Assembly (NCBI RefSeq): GCF_037975245.1
Contig: NC_092576.1
Location: forward strand, 9,875,501-9,939,500
DNA length: 64,000 bases
Direction of reading: 5' to 3'
DNA from: Apostichopus japonicus
Lineage: Eukaryota; Echinodermata; Holothuroidea; Aspidochirotida; Stichopodidae
Part shown: positions 1 through 12,600 of the stretch, one piece after another
Layout of the letters: every line of letters begins with the position of its first letter
How positions within the stretch are numbered: the stretch's first letter is position 1
Made by a program: the position numbers and the translations under genes
Notes under the pieces: model-generated
Seen by the model: only the letters and a program-made list of their open reading frames with translations
Told to the model about the DNA's origin: nothing
The model's database searches: none

Positions 1-150
1 AAACTCTATCAAAATATTACAATACAAAAAAGCAAAAGTAAAAGGATAACGATAAAAATAAATGCTCTCATACGTTTAATAGGCTAATTTAAACGGATGA
101 AAGCCCCATGAAGCGATAAAAAGAAAAGGAAAAAATCAGGTTTATTTGAC

Positions 151-300
151 GAAACTGAAAACCTTTTGATTAGGAGAGGTACAAACAATACGGTAGCTTA
201 AAGGTTTAACTTGATTAGATAAGAGTGATAGAATATTATCAATTAATGATACTTTGGTATCTATTGCACGCCGATCTTAGATATTCAAGCAAAATAAGTC
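151..300. repeat. Direct repeat, partner at 851-1000
   Basis: GAAACTGAAAACCTTTTGAT, TAGGAGAGGTACAAAC and CACGCCGATCTTAGA recur at 851-1000 (GAAACTGAAACCTTTTTGAT, TACGCCGATCTTAGA). The two copies bracket about 550 bp containing the 590-800 repeat. Confidence 0.7.
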
Positions 301-589
301 AAATAATCACAAGAGACAAGCATCGGCGTAGGAGTTAAGCTAAGCCATTAGTCAGAGTGACTACCAATTAATAGCCAGTCTGTAAAACCAGTGGTTACCT
401 GTTTATAAAAACATCAGAATAGTCTTAGAATTATGTAAAAAAATTCGCAAATTCTGTTCCGTTATCATGTTCATGTTGTGCATTGTCAATGACAGTTAGA
501 CGAGTACTGGCCTAACGTCGATTTCTTTGCAAAATTTAGTATGTTTAAAGGTATGCTGTATGGGCTCCAAATATGCTAGATATTCAAAT

Positions 590-800
590 ATGGTCACCTT
601 TGGTCAAAATTTTTAAACTGGTTTTATTACAACCTTCGAGGGATATTCTCTCACTGGGACAATTCAGTCATCTTGTGTGCTCATTTAGAATGTCTGAGAA
701 CAATTTGAAAAGTAAAGACTTCCAGAAAAGTACTTTTTGAAAACTTCTAGCAATAGTAGCGTGCTATAATTTTGCTATAATTTACTGACTACCATCACAA
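590..800. repeat. Dispersed ~200-bp repeat, copy 1
   Basis: GGTCACCTTTGGTCAAAATT, TCATCTTGTGTGCTCATTTA, TGTCTGAGAACAATTTG and GCGTGCTATAATT match 29161-29360 in order at high identity. No terminal structure was recognised. Confidence 0.7.
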
Positions 801-1953
801 TTACATGAAATCGACAATACTGTTAAAGGGGACACATGATATCTTTTAGCGAAACTGAAACCTTTTTGATTAGGAGAGGTACAAACACTACGGTAGCTGT
901 TAGGTTAAATTGATTAGGCAAGAGTCACTGTGACAGAATATGATCAATAACTGATAATTGTGTAGCTAATGTACGCCGATCTTAGACAAGCAAAATACTA
1001 TTAGGAAATACAACAATATATCTGTCTTATTATTATTATTAATATATATATTATCTTTATCATATTTATTAAAGAACTTCAATGGAAAAGCCCAATAATG
1101 TAGGACTGAGGGATTATGGAAGGAAGGAAGGGAAAGGGGGGGGGGGGAGACAAATCCCAAGAGTGGTATCCTTCTATTCAAATTGGATAATCAGTAAGAT
1201 AACAAGTGGGAAATACTAAAGAGCGCCATCTATTTGCTGCCTCGCTAAACAGAGCCTCATCTTGTTAAAATAACAAGTAGGAAAAGGGTTGTTGGGTGAT
1301 AAGGGTACACCATACCATTATTGCACATCTGTCTCATACCTCTATGAAACATGAGTGGTTGTACATAAGGGGATGCATACTAATAGGAAATAATGAAGAG
1401 AGCCATCTATATTGCTCCCTCGCTAAACAAAAACTCATCTTGTTAAAATAATTGACTGCAGTGTCCTTTGGAAGATGGAACGCTTTGATTGTCCATTCTG
1501 TACAAAATATGAGAGTTATTTCAACAGCAAGAAGGTTACATTTGCTTAACCCTGTTTGTCTTCTTACGTTTATGAACACAGACTGATAACAAACGATAAG
1601 ACTATAGATGCATATTTGGCACCCTTTGTCTTTGTCAGTTTGAGCAAAGTTCGTGCCGTATCAATAATTGGGGGAGTGTGTTGGAATAGCTGGATTTGTG
1701 TTGGAGTGCGGCTGGTGGTATTTATACTAGATCACAATATTGTCGTTATGTGTTCGCCTTTTTAATTGAAGCAACTGGTCATTAGCATCGACTACGTGTT
1801 ACAATAACTTGTGGGTTGTAGTCCGTTAGTTCATTAGGAGGAAGCTTAATGATAAGTGCGACTCATTATCCGATTAATAGACGGTTAATATGCATAAGAT
1901 GGTTTGCAATAACAGTAACATTCCTCACTATATTTTATGTGGACGTTATAACC

Positions 1954-2252
1954 GGTGCTGTGGCCGAGTGGATAAAGGCGGTGGCATTTGAAGCAATGAG
2001 GCTTAGCAATCAGGAGGTTCAGGGTTCGATTCCCGGCCGGGTCATAGTACGGTGGGTTTTTCATCCAAGAGCAATCTACGGTTTTCCCATCTGAAATGAC
2101 TTTCTAATTGAAAAGATTTCAGATGGAAATTGAAGTGTTGAATTGGAAGCCACCCGACGTGTAAGTTGTAATCCACAAGCCCTTGCGGGTTTCTCCCACA
2201 TTTGTGGTCGCTTAAGCGTCGTAAAAATAACTGCTGATTATTATTATTTTTA
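1954..2252 (+). mobile_element. tRNA-derived SINE, full-length copy
   Basis: A tRNA-like head with A box TGGCCGAGTGG (1961-1971) and B box GGTTCGATTCC (2023-2033) is followed by a 200-bp body and a TTATTATT tail. TTATAACC repeats before and after (1946-1953 and 2253-2260). The A box and long variable arm resemble tRNA-Ser/Leu. Other copies are at 53214-53495 (plus) and about 50945-51157 (minus). It lies downstream of gene A. Confidence 0.8.
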
Positions 2253-3439
2253 TTATAACCATGTTTGACATCACAGATTATTGCGCTAACACTGCATACT
2301 GATAAATAGTATAATAATATAATATAATATCTATAATAATAACTAATACAAAGAAAGTTCGCCATTTTACATCTCATTTGATTCGGAAAATCCCTTAAGT
2401 TGACAACAACCTTGATTTTTTTTTTTTTACTTATTAACTTTTGAAGTTCTTTACCTGTAAGGTATTTTGAACAGTTTGGACATGCATTTGTTTATAGAGA
2501 TGAAAAAATTGCATCTTCACGAATCCGAGTGATTTGGATGAGAGGCAGCATGGGGGGGAGGGGGTGGGGGAGGGGGAGTTAATGACAAGAAGACGGCAAC
2601 AAAGCAAAGCAAAACCCCAAATGTAATGTAGGAATTAACAATGATGCCTTCTGTTTCATTTCTTCATATTTTATTCAAATTTGTAAATACAAATAGTAAA
2701 TGGTATCATACTATTCTTGTATAATTTAATGAAATATCTCAATTTTTTGTTTCTGAATATAGAATTACTCAGTATTTGGTACATCACATACAGGAAGTAA
2801 CTAACATCCACATTCAAATCAGTATATTATGTACTTTGTAATGTTGGTATTTTGAAAGTTAAAAACAAGCTATGCCAATGCACTTTGTAATTATGTATAC
2901 AATATCGTCGTTTTTCGTTTTCATTTCGAGGGCATAATTCACACTTCAAAAATTATAGTGCAATACCTTCAAACAAAAAGTTTTAAATTTCTCTCTAAAG
3001 GAGACATCAGTTGGTATGTTATCTCCGAGAGATACGAACATCTGAAGGAAATACTAACAACAAGAGTTACAATTGGTCCCTAGCAGAATATTATTTCTGT
3101 ATGTTTTATTTTTGAGAATATTTAGGAGTTAATACACATGATCTTACAGGTCTACGGACAACAATGATCAGACATTTGAAATCATGAAAATAGCTGCAAA
3201 ATCCCATCAAAATCTATCAAAGTTTGACCATTTCACAAGTCTTTTCTTAATTCTAGTTTTATTTATGAATAAACATTAGCTAATTATGCACATTAATGAG
3301 GAAGTGACTGCCTAATTTTCTGTTATGTTATTATCTGTTTTTATATTATATTTTTGTCTTCTTCAAAAGAGAAACATTACTTTATTTAAAAGATAAACGT
3401 GGGCTTGTACTTAACGATGAACTTATTGAGGGCTAATAT

Positions 3440-3640
3440 AAGACATTTTGATGAGCGCAACATTCCACGTCATAGTTTTGCACATATTTAATGAGTTTCC
3501 CCAGATTTATCAAAACTTCAAAAGTGAATATCTTAGAAACGAATAGAGCTTTTGGAAAAAATGTCAACACATTGTCAATGAGATTATCACACACAACAAA
3601 TGTACTGAATATGAGGGTAAATTAGACGTAGGTAGTACTT
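3440..3640. repeat. Dispersed repeat, partner at 32745-32945
   Basis: GCACATATTTAATGAGTTT, AGAGCTTTT, TCAACA and GAGATTATCAC-ACAACA occur in the same order at 32745-32945. One copy is downstream of gene A and the other in the shared promoter region. Confidence 0.6.
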
Positions 3641-4319
3641 TAAAAGAGACAAACGGAAAGAAAATGTGTATGTATTTATAGTCAATTTAATAATACATGG
3701 ATTAAACTGTTTCCAGATATTCGATACACTGTTTGAATCTGCTGGAATTCCGTAATGTAGGTTTGGCTCAGGCCTTTGCATCTGTAGACTAGTGGAAGAT
3801 ATCAAACAAGAAAACAGGACATAAACATTAATAAGCAAGTAGTCGTGTTGTAATACAAGTCACAAGTCGTGTTATACTATAAAACATAAGTCGTTCTTGA
3901 TAAACCTAAAGTACATTATCATAAATTTTAATATTGCATCCTGCAAAGTACCATCTTGACTGAATACCTGTCTGTGAATGTTTGCATTGGGAGTTAACAA
4001 TAGCACCTTGTATTTGCAGTTTTTCATAATAAACATAGCATCTGCGGTCAAAACATTTTTTTTTTTGCTATTTAATATATTTCAAAAGTACGCCGGCAAA
4101 TATTATACAGTCTTTAAGTGGTCAATGCAGCCTTCTAACATTTCTGCACTGTAAAATAACTGATAAAAATGTGTAATAACTTAACCCTACATGTAATTTG
4201 TTTACAACTTAATTGTGTTTCAGATTTCATTCAGAGAGGATTATTTCAATTGTTAGTGGAATTGAAACATAAATGTACAAATAATCTTATTTGAAATATT
4301 GCGCGCAGATATTTGTGCT

Positions 4320-4340
4320 TCAATTGTTAGATGTACAATT
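4320..4340 (-). CDS. Gene A candidate last coding exon
   Basis: After exon 21 the frame must end in a further exon starting in phase 0; in gene B this last piece codes five residues and the stop. At 4340 a minus-strand acceptor (ACATTTCTACCGCAG) is followed in phase 0 by NCTSNN and TGA. The site is plausible only by position and splice signal. It has no sequence likeness to the gene B end (SHSDI). Another acceptor about 70 bp below exon 21 would give a longer tail. Confidence 0.2.
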   Translation of the reverse strand, partial: NCTSNN

Positions 4341-4515
4341 CTGCGGTAGAAATGTCAGATATCTCAAAGCCTTGTGCTACATTTCATCTTCATGTTGTTG
4401 TTGTTGTTGTTGTAACTTTGTGTCATTCTGCAAGTTCACTATACATATTGAGACATCGCAATGTCTAGTTTGAAGGCGACATCTAGTACTATTTGCGATG
4501 AGTTGTATCACTTAC

Positions 4516-6699
4516 CTTCGTATCGTATGTTGGGTTCTCTAGGCCGGTAGTCCCCAAGCTTGGAGTTGGTCTAGTGTGGGATACAGAAAGATATAAAAAT
4601 AATAGGTTATTAAAAAACATATCACAACAGAAAGAAAGAAATAACAAAGAGGAAACTTCAATATGTAATGTGAGCGATATTATTATTATTATGATGACTG
4701 AGTTAGTATTTTATACAGTATGGAAACACTTTAACTTACGTTTACCTCCAACCGGGACTATGTATACCGACACTTATGAGTGAGTTTGTTTGCAACAAGG
4801 AAATTAGAAAGTTTGGGGCATCATTTTGGTCTGCTCGTTTTTATTTAGGGTAAGTTTACAGACATCGTTTGCTTGGAATAAATAAACTGAACACAGCAAT
4901 AAACAAACGCACGCATGCGTATAATCGCACACAAGCCTGTCCATATTATTGTAATGTAGTATGTAGTTATATCCCCATCATATTACATTAAACATTTGCT
5001 TCCATGCCTCTTTGTCTTAAGAGTATTTACTTACTTCCTGTTCATGACTTATTCACCCTACACCCACATCATATTCGTAGAAGCCCCCTTTGCCTTAATT
5101 CCATGAAATACTGATGCTTATAACCACGGATGAAAACCTGTTGCATCTCATGAGTATTACAAATGTGGTTAGTCATAGCCATCTCCTATATGCCTTAGTA
5201 ATTATAAGTAAAAAACTCTGTGACCAGGAGTTTATGTCACAGAGAGGTTATCGCCCTTTCACAGAAAGTTGTAATGACTTAGATACTGTAGTCTTTTAGT
5301 ATGGAAAAAGACTAAGATTCCAGACTTCAGAGAGTGTAGTTCAGCCTGATACACTCCAGCAATAAAGCTTAAATTCTACAATTATATCTATGTCTGGAGT
5401 TTCTCTTTATCTGTTGTTCATTATACTGATTTAATAACGGAGCCCGAACTAATTGAGCCGGAGCACCCCAACGTAACAGTATATAAGGATACCATTTCAC
5501 TCCTATGTCGTAGAACTTATGTTCAAAACTGTCAACCTTTTGACTCTATGCTTATACCTATGATGTGAAAGTTTAAAACAGACACTTGCGTTTAGTAAAT
5601 GTTCTCTTTCAACTTGGCGCACGTGTCCATACATTTGATAGAAAAGTGACTTACAAATCAATGTTAAAATAATGCTACTATTTTTTTTACTTTTAGAGCT
5701 TTACAGTTATAGTTATTTGTAATTTCTGTGTGAAACGTCTGTTTAGAGAGAATACTTACATTGCCTTAGATTTCCTTTGTTGAAGGAATACAATTCCTCC
5801 TATGATTATAATGAGACCCAAGATACCAAACGACACACCCAGACCGATTGCGAGACCGTTTGCTGAATTGAAAGTTGGAAGGAAACGAAAAAAAAATCAA
5901 TAATTCATGAAACGATAGTCGATAAAGACCAGTTTCGTATTACAATAAATATTATAATTAATATTTTAATTTAAAGTTAAGCAGAAATGGAGTATGAAAT
6001 CTGTTTGGACATTATAATGAATTTCAGGAGAAAATAGTATACAGGGGTCTCCAATTGGCTATAGAAAGGTTCAGGAAAATTTATATTGAGTTAATGACCA
6101 AGTTCTGTGCTGCCCAAATCATTTATAAATAAAGTCATAATACAAAGCATAAATATTATTATAAGGGATTCTTTGTTTCAATACAAGAACCTCTTCCCAA
6201 TACGCCAAACATAATATAAAAGCCAACACCAACATTTTAAACACAAAAGGTTGTAGTTATTGCGTAGAAAAAAAAACAATTACTTCAGAAGTTTAACTAC
6301 TCCAATGTATGTTCGTTAGGGTCTCTAATGTTCTATCAGTACGCATTCATACAAAGTGGAACCACTGTGGCCGATTGGTAGGGACTTAGTGCTGTGATAC
6401 AACGGCCCGTGGTGCCGACTCATAACTTCGACTGATGATTTCCTAAAGGACGGAACCGGTCGTAAAGTGGAATTTTTCTGGTGAGGTGATCTTTATATGC
6501 CTCATTTCCGAATGAGAGAAAGTACTACGTCAATACCTTCACCAAAGAAAGAGTGAACTTTTCATTACGATTTGATAGATTTTATGCAACTTGCTGAATG
6601 CTGACTTTAACTGGAAAATCACAACCATATAGTTCCACGAAATTTTAACCAGAAGAAAATCAACTTTAAACTTACGATTTTTGTCATCTATTTCCGAAC
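4516..6699 (-). CDS. Gene A exons 19-21: stalk, transmembrane helix and NPxY tail
   Basis: Exon 19 (6676-6699) is a 24-nt micro-exon coding SEIDDKN. Exon 20 (5760-5862) codes the membrane helix [20 protein letters not shown] and on to IVFL, followed by QQRKSK, a basic stop-transfer stretch. Exon 21 (4516-4570) codes [19 protein letters not shown]. Its acceptor has a good pyrimidine tract and its donor is GTAAGT, with phases 2-0 exactly as in gene B exon 21. The NPTY segment matches the NPxY signal by which LDL-receptor family tails are taken into clathrin-coated pits. Gene B lacks it. Exon 21 was found by phase and position, since the overall tail similarity to gene B is low. Confidence 0.78.
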
Positions 6700-9600
6700 C
6701 TGTAATTTTATGTAGAGAAAGAAAAACGTAGTAAGTTGAATACAAAAATCTGAAGTAAAATTTTACATAGTGGATGAAATTAGCAAATTAGGACAACAGT
6801 GTGGTTACTAATAGATTCGTGGTGAATGGAAAGTATGTTTATGTCAGCTAGACGAGATCTGTGACGTCATATATTACGTCAAGAGTGTTATTTCAATATC
6901 TCATTCTTTTTCCAAGTGAGTTCAGGCGCGTAGCCAGGAATTTGCCAAGGGAGGGGCGAAACTGTAGATTCGGCATTGCAAACTATCTAAGCGTCGCGCC
7001 ACCATAAGTTGGCGCGAAGCGTACAAGAAAATTTTGCCTGAAAATGCCTCCCAGATCGCTGGAAATGGCACTTCCCAGGCCTTGTAAGTTGCATCTTAGC
7101 ATTTTCTCTTTTGAAAATACTAGCGATATCATAAAAACATTAAATTTTTTTTTTAAAAATATGCTCAAGGGGGGGGGGGCGGATGCCCCCTTCGCCCCCC
7201 CCTTGACTACGCGCCAGAGTGAGTTCAATTTATTACGTGAGCTCCTTTAACAGAGTACATATGAGTTCGCTATTAAATCTCCCTGGCAAAGTTCATTAAT
7301 ATATTCGTCACGTGGTCGCTGATTATGCAAAGAAAAGTGAGTTAACGAGGTATAATTACCGCAGTTGTCTTCGTCACTTCCGTCTGTACAGTCTCGGACG
7401 TCGTTACAACGTTTGGATCTCGCTATACACGTATACTCGAGTGGACAGAGCCACTGGTTACTGTTACAGGGAGGAGCGTTGGCGCGGGTGCTGCCAGCTA
7501 TATGGAACAAGAAGGAAAAGTTGATATAGTTTACGAAACCGATGAAATAGATGTATGCGGTCATGTCGCAAATAAGTTGCGATTTAAGATAGTCATATTA
7601 TATAGTTCCCTTTCGAGGGGAATGGTGATGTACACCCGACGATGATTACACAGTCACAGTCCCGATGCAAGGGGACTATGGGGTTGAGAGCGGATCAGTC
7701 GTTCGGTAGTTTGGTTTTACGTGCCCAGGTTCTTTCCTGGGTGACTTTTCTTAAAAAGTAGTCATGTTATATAGCTGTTGTCAAATTAAGAAAAATCAAA
7801 GCACATTCAATACCGCCTCCCCAGGGCTCCAGTCCGAATTTTGAAAAGAAGAAGCATTTTTGTGATTTCATGGACTTAAATAAAGATGGAATTTCATAAA
7901 ATTAGACCCCCAAAAAGGGGCTGGAATCATTATATTTATCATGTGGCTCAACATACGTATATCATTATGGCTAACTGACTGCAGTAAAGAAAATCGAACG
8001 TGAAACGGTCACTACTGTAAATAACATTAGCCTGGTTGTCTATGTCTGTACGAAAATGAGAATAGAAACAGGCGACAATTTCATATCTTCAATATCTCAA
8101 AATTCTCAAAACTTTACAATCAGCAAAACTACATTTAATGGCTCAATGTCCACATCACCAGCCTGAGCTAGGTTTACTTCTTGAGGAACACACGTGTCAC
8201 TTATACAGTGTATGTAGGAGGATTACATTATTAGTAATCTGAAGCTTGTCGTAAATGGAATCAGACTCCATCACTATATCTTCTAAGACAGCCGAAGAAT
8301 AAGAACACACTACACCGATATATGTCGGTACTCAAACATAGGTATGTTGAGGAGTGCCTAGTTTATGCTTAAATGTTACATTGTGTCATCAGAGTGACGT
8401 AAAGTTTCGGGTTAACAAACGCAGTATAATGTTTTCTTGAACAAGGAAAACAATGCAATGAATGGAGATTTCAACCGGTTTGTTTTAATGATGTAAATAC
8501 CCACAACCTAGCTGTAATAGACACTTACTATAAGCAGTGGTGCTGACGGAGGGAAGTGGGTAAGGGGACTGCCCACACCTAGCTGTAATATATACTTACT
8601 ATAAGCAGTGGTGCTGACGGCGGGAAGTGGGTAAGGGGACTGTCCACAACCAGGTGTGAAAGATATGTCATCGATAGCCATATCACCTTCTTGGGTCAAA
8701 CCTCGTACACCCTCTATTACGACCTAGAGAGAAAAATTTATGGTAACTAATAAGGGGTCATATATGGATATAGAGGAGAAGAGTAACGATGAGGGGGTCG
8801 GAGAGGTGGTCGGAGAGGGGGTCGGAGAGGGGATCAGAGAGGGGGTCGGAGAGGGGAGACAATCGTGAAGTTAGGGCTAAATGATATTGAGCTATGTGTT
8901 CAGTCATTTTCAAAGATTTAATGGTGCCATCTCGGCCCTTCAGCTGAGGACATATAGTTGCACAGTCATATCTGTTTTTGAGGCAAACAATCGTAATTTG
9001 GAACAAAACATAAAGATGTAAAGGGGTATTACTCTTTTTTAAATGGGTCAGCTGTTAATTTAAGAAATTATTGGTCATCCCATCCGATCCCCAAATAGTT
9101 TTAATACAGTTTCTTGTTTACTTCATGTATGTTTAACGGAAGTTGGTCTTCAATAAATACGTATTTTGTTATCATTGCTAACAACTATGCCGATGAGTTT
9201 GATTTAAGATCGAAATAATGACCTTTGCCTGCTGGCGAATAAGTATGATCCATATGTTATTCATGGAATCAGTAACTTGAGATACACAAAGAAATGAACG
9301 TGTCTTAATGTAAACTGAATCAGTAGAATTAATAGAAATCCAAACGTATCGTAAATATAGTTGTTGCATTCCCCTTCGAAGGAACACGTGATACGTCACA
9401 TGACGTAATCCTTCATTATGACACAGCTACAACCTTGATATAAGGGGAAAGGAGTTGAGAGTTGAATAGATTTGCTTAGTTTTGTTCTAAGATATATTTG
9501 GAGTGACTTTAAAAAAAAAGTATATCTATTTTATCCTACCAGACCACATACTCCACATTATGTATTGGTGACAAACAACTGCTATACTTCTTAACAGTTC

Positions 9601-12600
9601 CATTGTGGTGACGATGTCTTCTAGATGATTCATAAACATATTTAAAAATATTATTATGAACTTATCACACCTGAAATGCCACGTTATTCGTAATAAGACC
9701 AAGAGATACAGCTGCATAAAACCAGGTATCTCCTCTTTGTGTTTCCTGTGTCCAAACCTTCGTCAATGGTCCGTTAATTATTTCTCGTGTGTAAATATTT
9801 AACGTCCCGATCCCGTTTCCTGCTAGGTGATAGAAAAACCGCATCTGAAGAAAATAGATATAGCGAGAGGAAAATGATAGGATGTGGATATGTCTAGTGA
9901 TTGTTCTCCCCTCCACCCCCCCCCCCCCCGCCCCCAACTGGATGAGCTTTTGACAACAAATAAATGCACCGAATAGGGAGGGTATCGGTTCCTCTCTTCA
10001 GTGTATACCCTGTTTTAAAATTCGAATTTATAAAATGTTTCTAGAAATGGGGAAAAAAACTAGATTGCTGGAAAAAAAGGATAAAATCGAGAAAAGACGA
10101 GTCAGTTTATTATGACGTGTCATACTGTTCTATGGAATACATGAGTAGCAGTTTACGTCACTTGCATCAAACTAGATTTGCTGGGATTACACATATCCTC
10201 AATTCTTAATGTAATCCTATGAGCACATGCTACCGATTTGTCCATCTTCTAGGAAAGATCCAATTTGACTGTTTAACAAAACTTTAAGATTTTAAAATAA
10301 TTACTCCGTTCTCTGTGAGTGTGTCGGATTCAATACTAGAACTGACACAATTTGATCCATAACTAAGCATTCCAACAATTCGAGATATAATAGTTATTAT
10401 TTCTCCTCTATTCTTGATTTAATACAGTGTACATAGGGCTGGAGTTGTTAACATGGCGGCTGAAGTTAGAGGTAATCATTCTTGTACAGTTTGTATACCA
10501 AGTTTGTACATACACCAATCAAAACACGCGATAAAAAAACAGAATCTTACGTTGCAATCCTCTGTTGCAGTAGACAATATGGTATAGCTTCCAAGTCTAG
10601 CTCTGTCGCCATTTCTGAGTGGTCTATCGACTTCTGTATACAGATAATATCCTACAAGAAGAGTAAAAAGTAAGAAAGTAGCTGACTTGTATCAGTGTAA
10701 TAAAATGACGGTCATTTTGCCACTACTTTATGTTCTCATTGGTGATTCTAGGATTTCCGGATCTGTTTCAGAAAAGTGTCGCGAAAAATCAATTGTCGTA
10801 TATGTGACTATCTCATGACGAAATCACTTCGTACGTTGTTCTCTTGACTTTTGTAATGCGTTATAAACTCCTCCTTTTATCAGGAAGAACTTATCAATAA
10901 CAACTGCACTGGATAAATAACTTCAATAATAACTTTAACTAGACAATAATCTCCATTAGAATGCAGTATCCATCTGACGTAAGTACAATTCCATACTGGT
11001 TGTGTTTGTTCGTTTCTATATCTCGGTTTGTTGGTGTTTGAAGCTATCAATAAATACAAAATAACTCCCGATAACTCATTGGTTTAATCGTTAATAAATC
11101 TCCTCTTAGCCACTCTGCATAAAGTACCGAACCTGTCATATTTTAAAATTATTGTATAAAGTAATTGTGTATACTATATATAGTGCGAAGAAAAAAGAAT
11201 GGTATTAAATTAAGTTCATAAACCTTACCATTACTAGATTTCGTCGTGTGATCGTTGCTGGGCCCGGTATTACCGCTTCCGGTACCGCCTCTATCTCTCT
11301 GCCAATCAAATTCATCGTCGTTCAGGTTCGTCCAATCACAGAAATCAGTTTCGAAGTCACACATTTTGTACGATGCTGTGCGAAAGTGTAAAAGATATCA
11401 CTAATTATGGTATGTTTGACTGGATAAAGGAGAGTAAGCCTTTTTGTTTCTTTTAATTTAGATGACAAAAGATGCGTTAACAATGGCTTGTGTAGGCGAT
11501 GATTTATTGAATGAAATCCCCGGTTGTCCGGGGGCCTCTAATGTTGGTTCCGATACTTTGACCCGACGGATCGTAACTGGCATTAAAATAAGGTAGCCAC
11601 ACCACATAATTCTTGGTTTCTATATTTATCGCTTTCTGTCAAGTGCAATTTAGCAGGGCCGTCTTAACGCATGGGCCCACTGGGCCCTGGCCCAGGGCCC
11701 CGCGATGTCAGGGGCCCCGCAATCGTAGTAACCCCATGTCTTAATCTGGGAGGAAAACTTATTGAATAGGCCATTATGCCTGATTGAATTCGATACTTGA
11801 CAACTTGTGACGAGAGTTGGTGAAACACTTGAGAGTTTGACATTAAATATTTAGATTGAGGGGCCCTGCTCCATTGCCGGGCCCAGGGCCCGGAGATCTC
11901 TTAAGACGGCCCTGCAATTTAGGTGACGAAAGGATGAAAGGCCCCAGTATTCACTTTTAAACCGAGGACCTGAAGACATGATCTGCAACTCCATGTACAG
12001 TTTGATCCTTTTGATATTCCTTCCAAGATCTAATTTTCCTACACCAGCAGCTCTAAATTTCGAGAGGAAAGTGTAGACCTATAGTAAAATATGTATTAAC
12101 TACGGACTGAGCAGTAATACCACTAAACATTAAACATAAAGCAACACTCACTGCAATGTGATGATAGCTCATCGGTGCCATCACAACAATCTAAGGAAAA
12201 GTCGCACTGTTGAGATTGTGGATAACAGACACCATTAGCGCATTGAGCTTGGCGAGCACTACACTCTCCACCCAATGATGGTAAAGGTATCGCACAATCC
12301 ACGAAGAGAAAGTCATCAATGGCAAACCCACTGTCAGCTGGTATAATTTGTTCGTCTTCCGCTTGGACTACAATCTAAATAATAAATAATAATCATAATA
12401 ATACTAATAATGAAAGAAAATATGTAATGGAAAACGATGGTAACCTGGAAATGAACGAATTACAATTATATTTCAGTTGACATTTGTGGATCAAGTTAAC
12501 TTCATGAAGAAACTTCTGTTTGCTCGCAAATGACCTCGCCAAACTACTACCGTCCATATAACTTGTCGCAAGATACAAGTTATCCTCATACTGGTGCAAC

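Larger units (their letters stand above)
1..4515. other. Region downstream of gene A
   Basis: Apart from the SINE (1954-2252), the repeats at 151-300/851-1000, 590-800 and 3440-3640 and a second direct repeat pair around 1200-1260 and 1385-1460 (GCCATCTAT, CTCGCTAAAC, CTCATCTTGTTAAAATAA), I see no coding exon with convincing domain content. The 3' end of gene A should lie between about 3000 and 4515. Confidence 0.5.

Noticed and set aside
1954-2040. A tRNA gene suggested by strong A and B boxes
   Set aside because: The body continues for 200 bp as a repeat with two other copies, flanked by an 8-bp duplication. The arms do not fold as a full tRNA. It is a SINE head.
6432-6467. A second active hammerhead
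   Set aside because: The GAAA core has become GGAA and stems I and II are broken. It was kept only as a decayed copy.
11646-11922. A GC-rich CpG-island-like promoter
   Set aside because: The GC richness comes from a hAT-like miniature element with perfect ends and target duplications.
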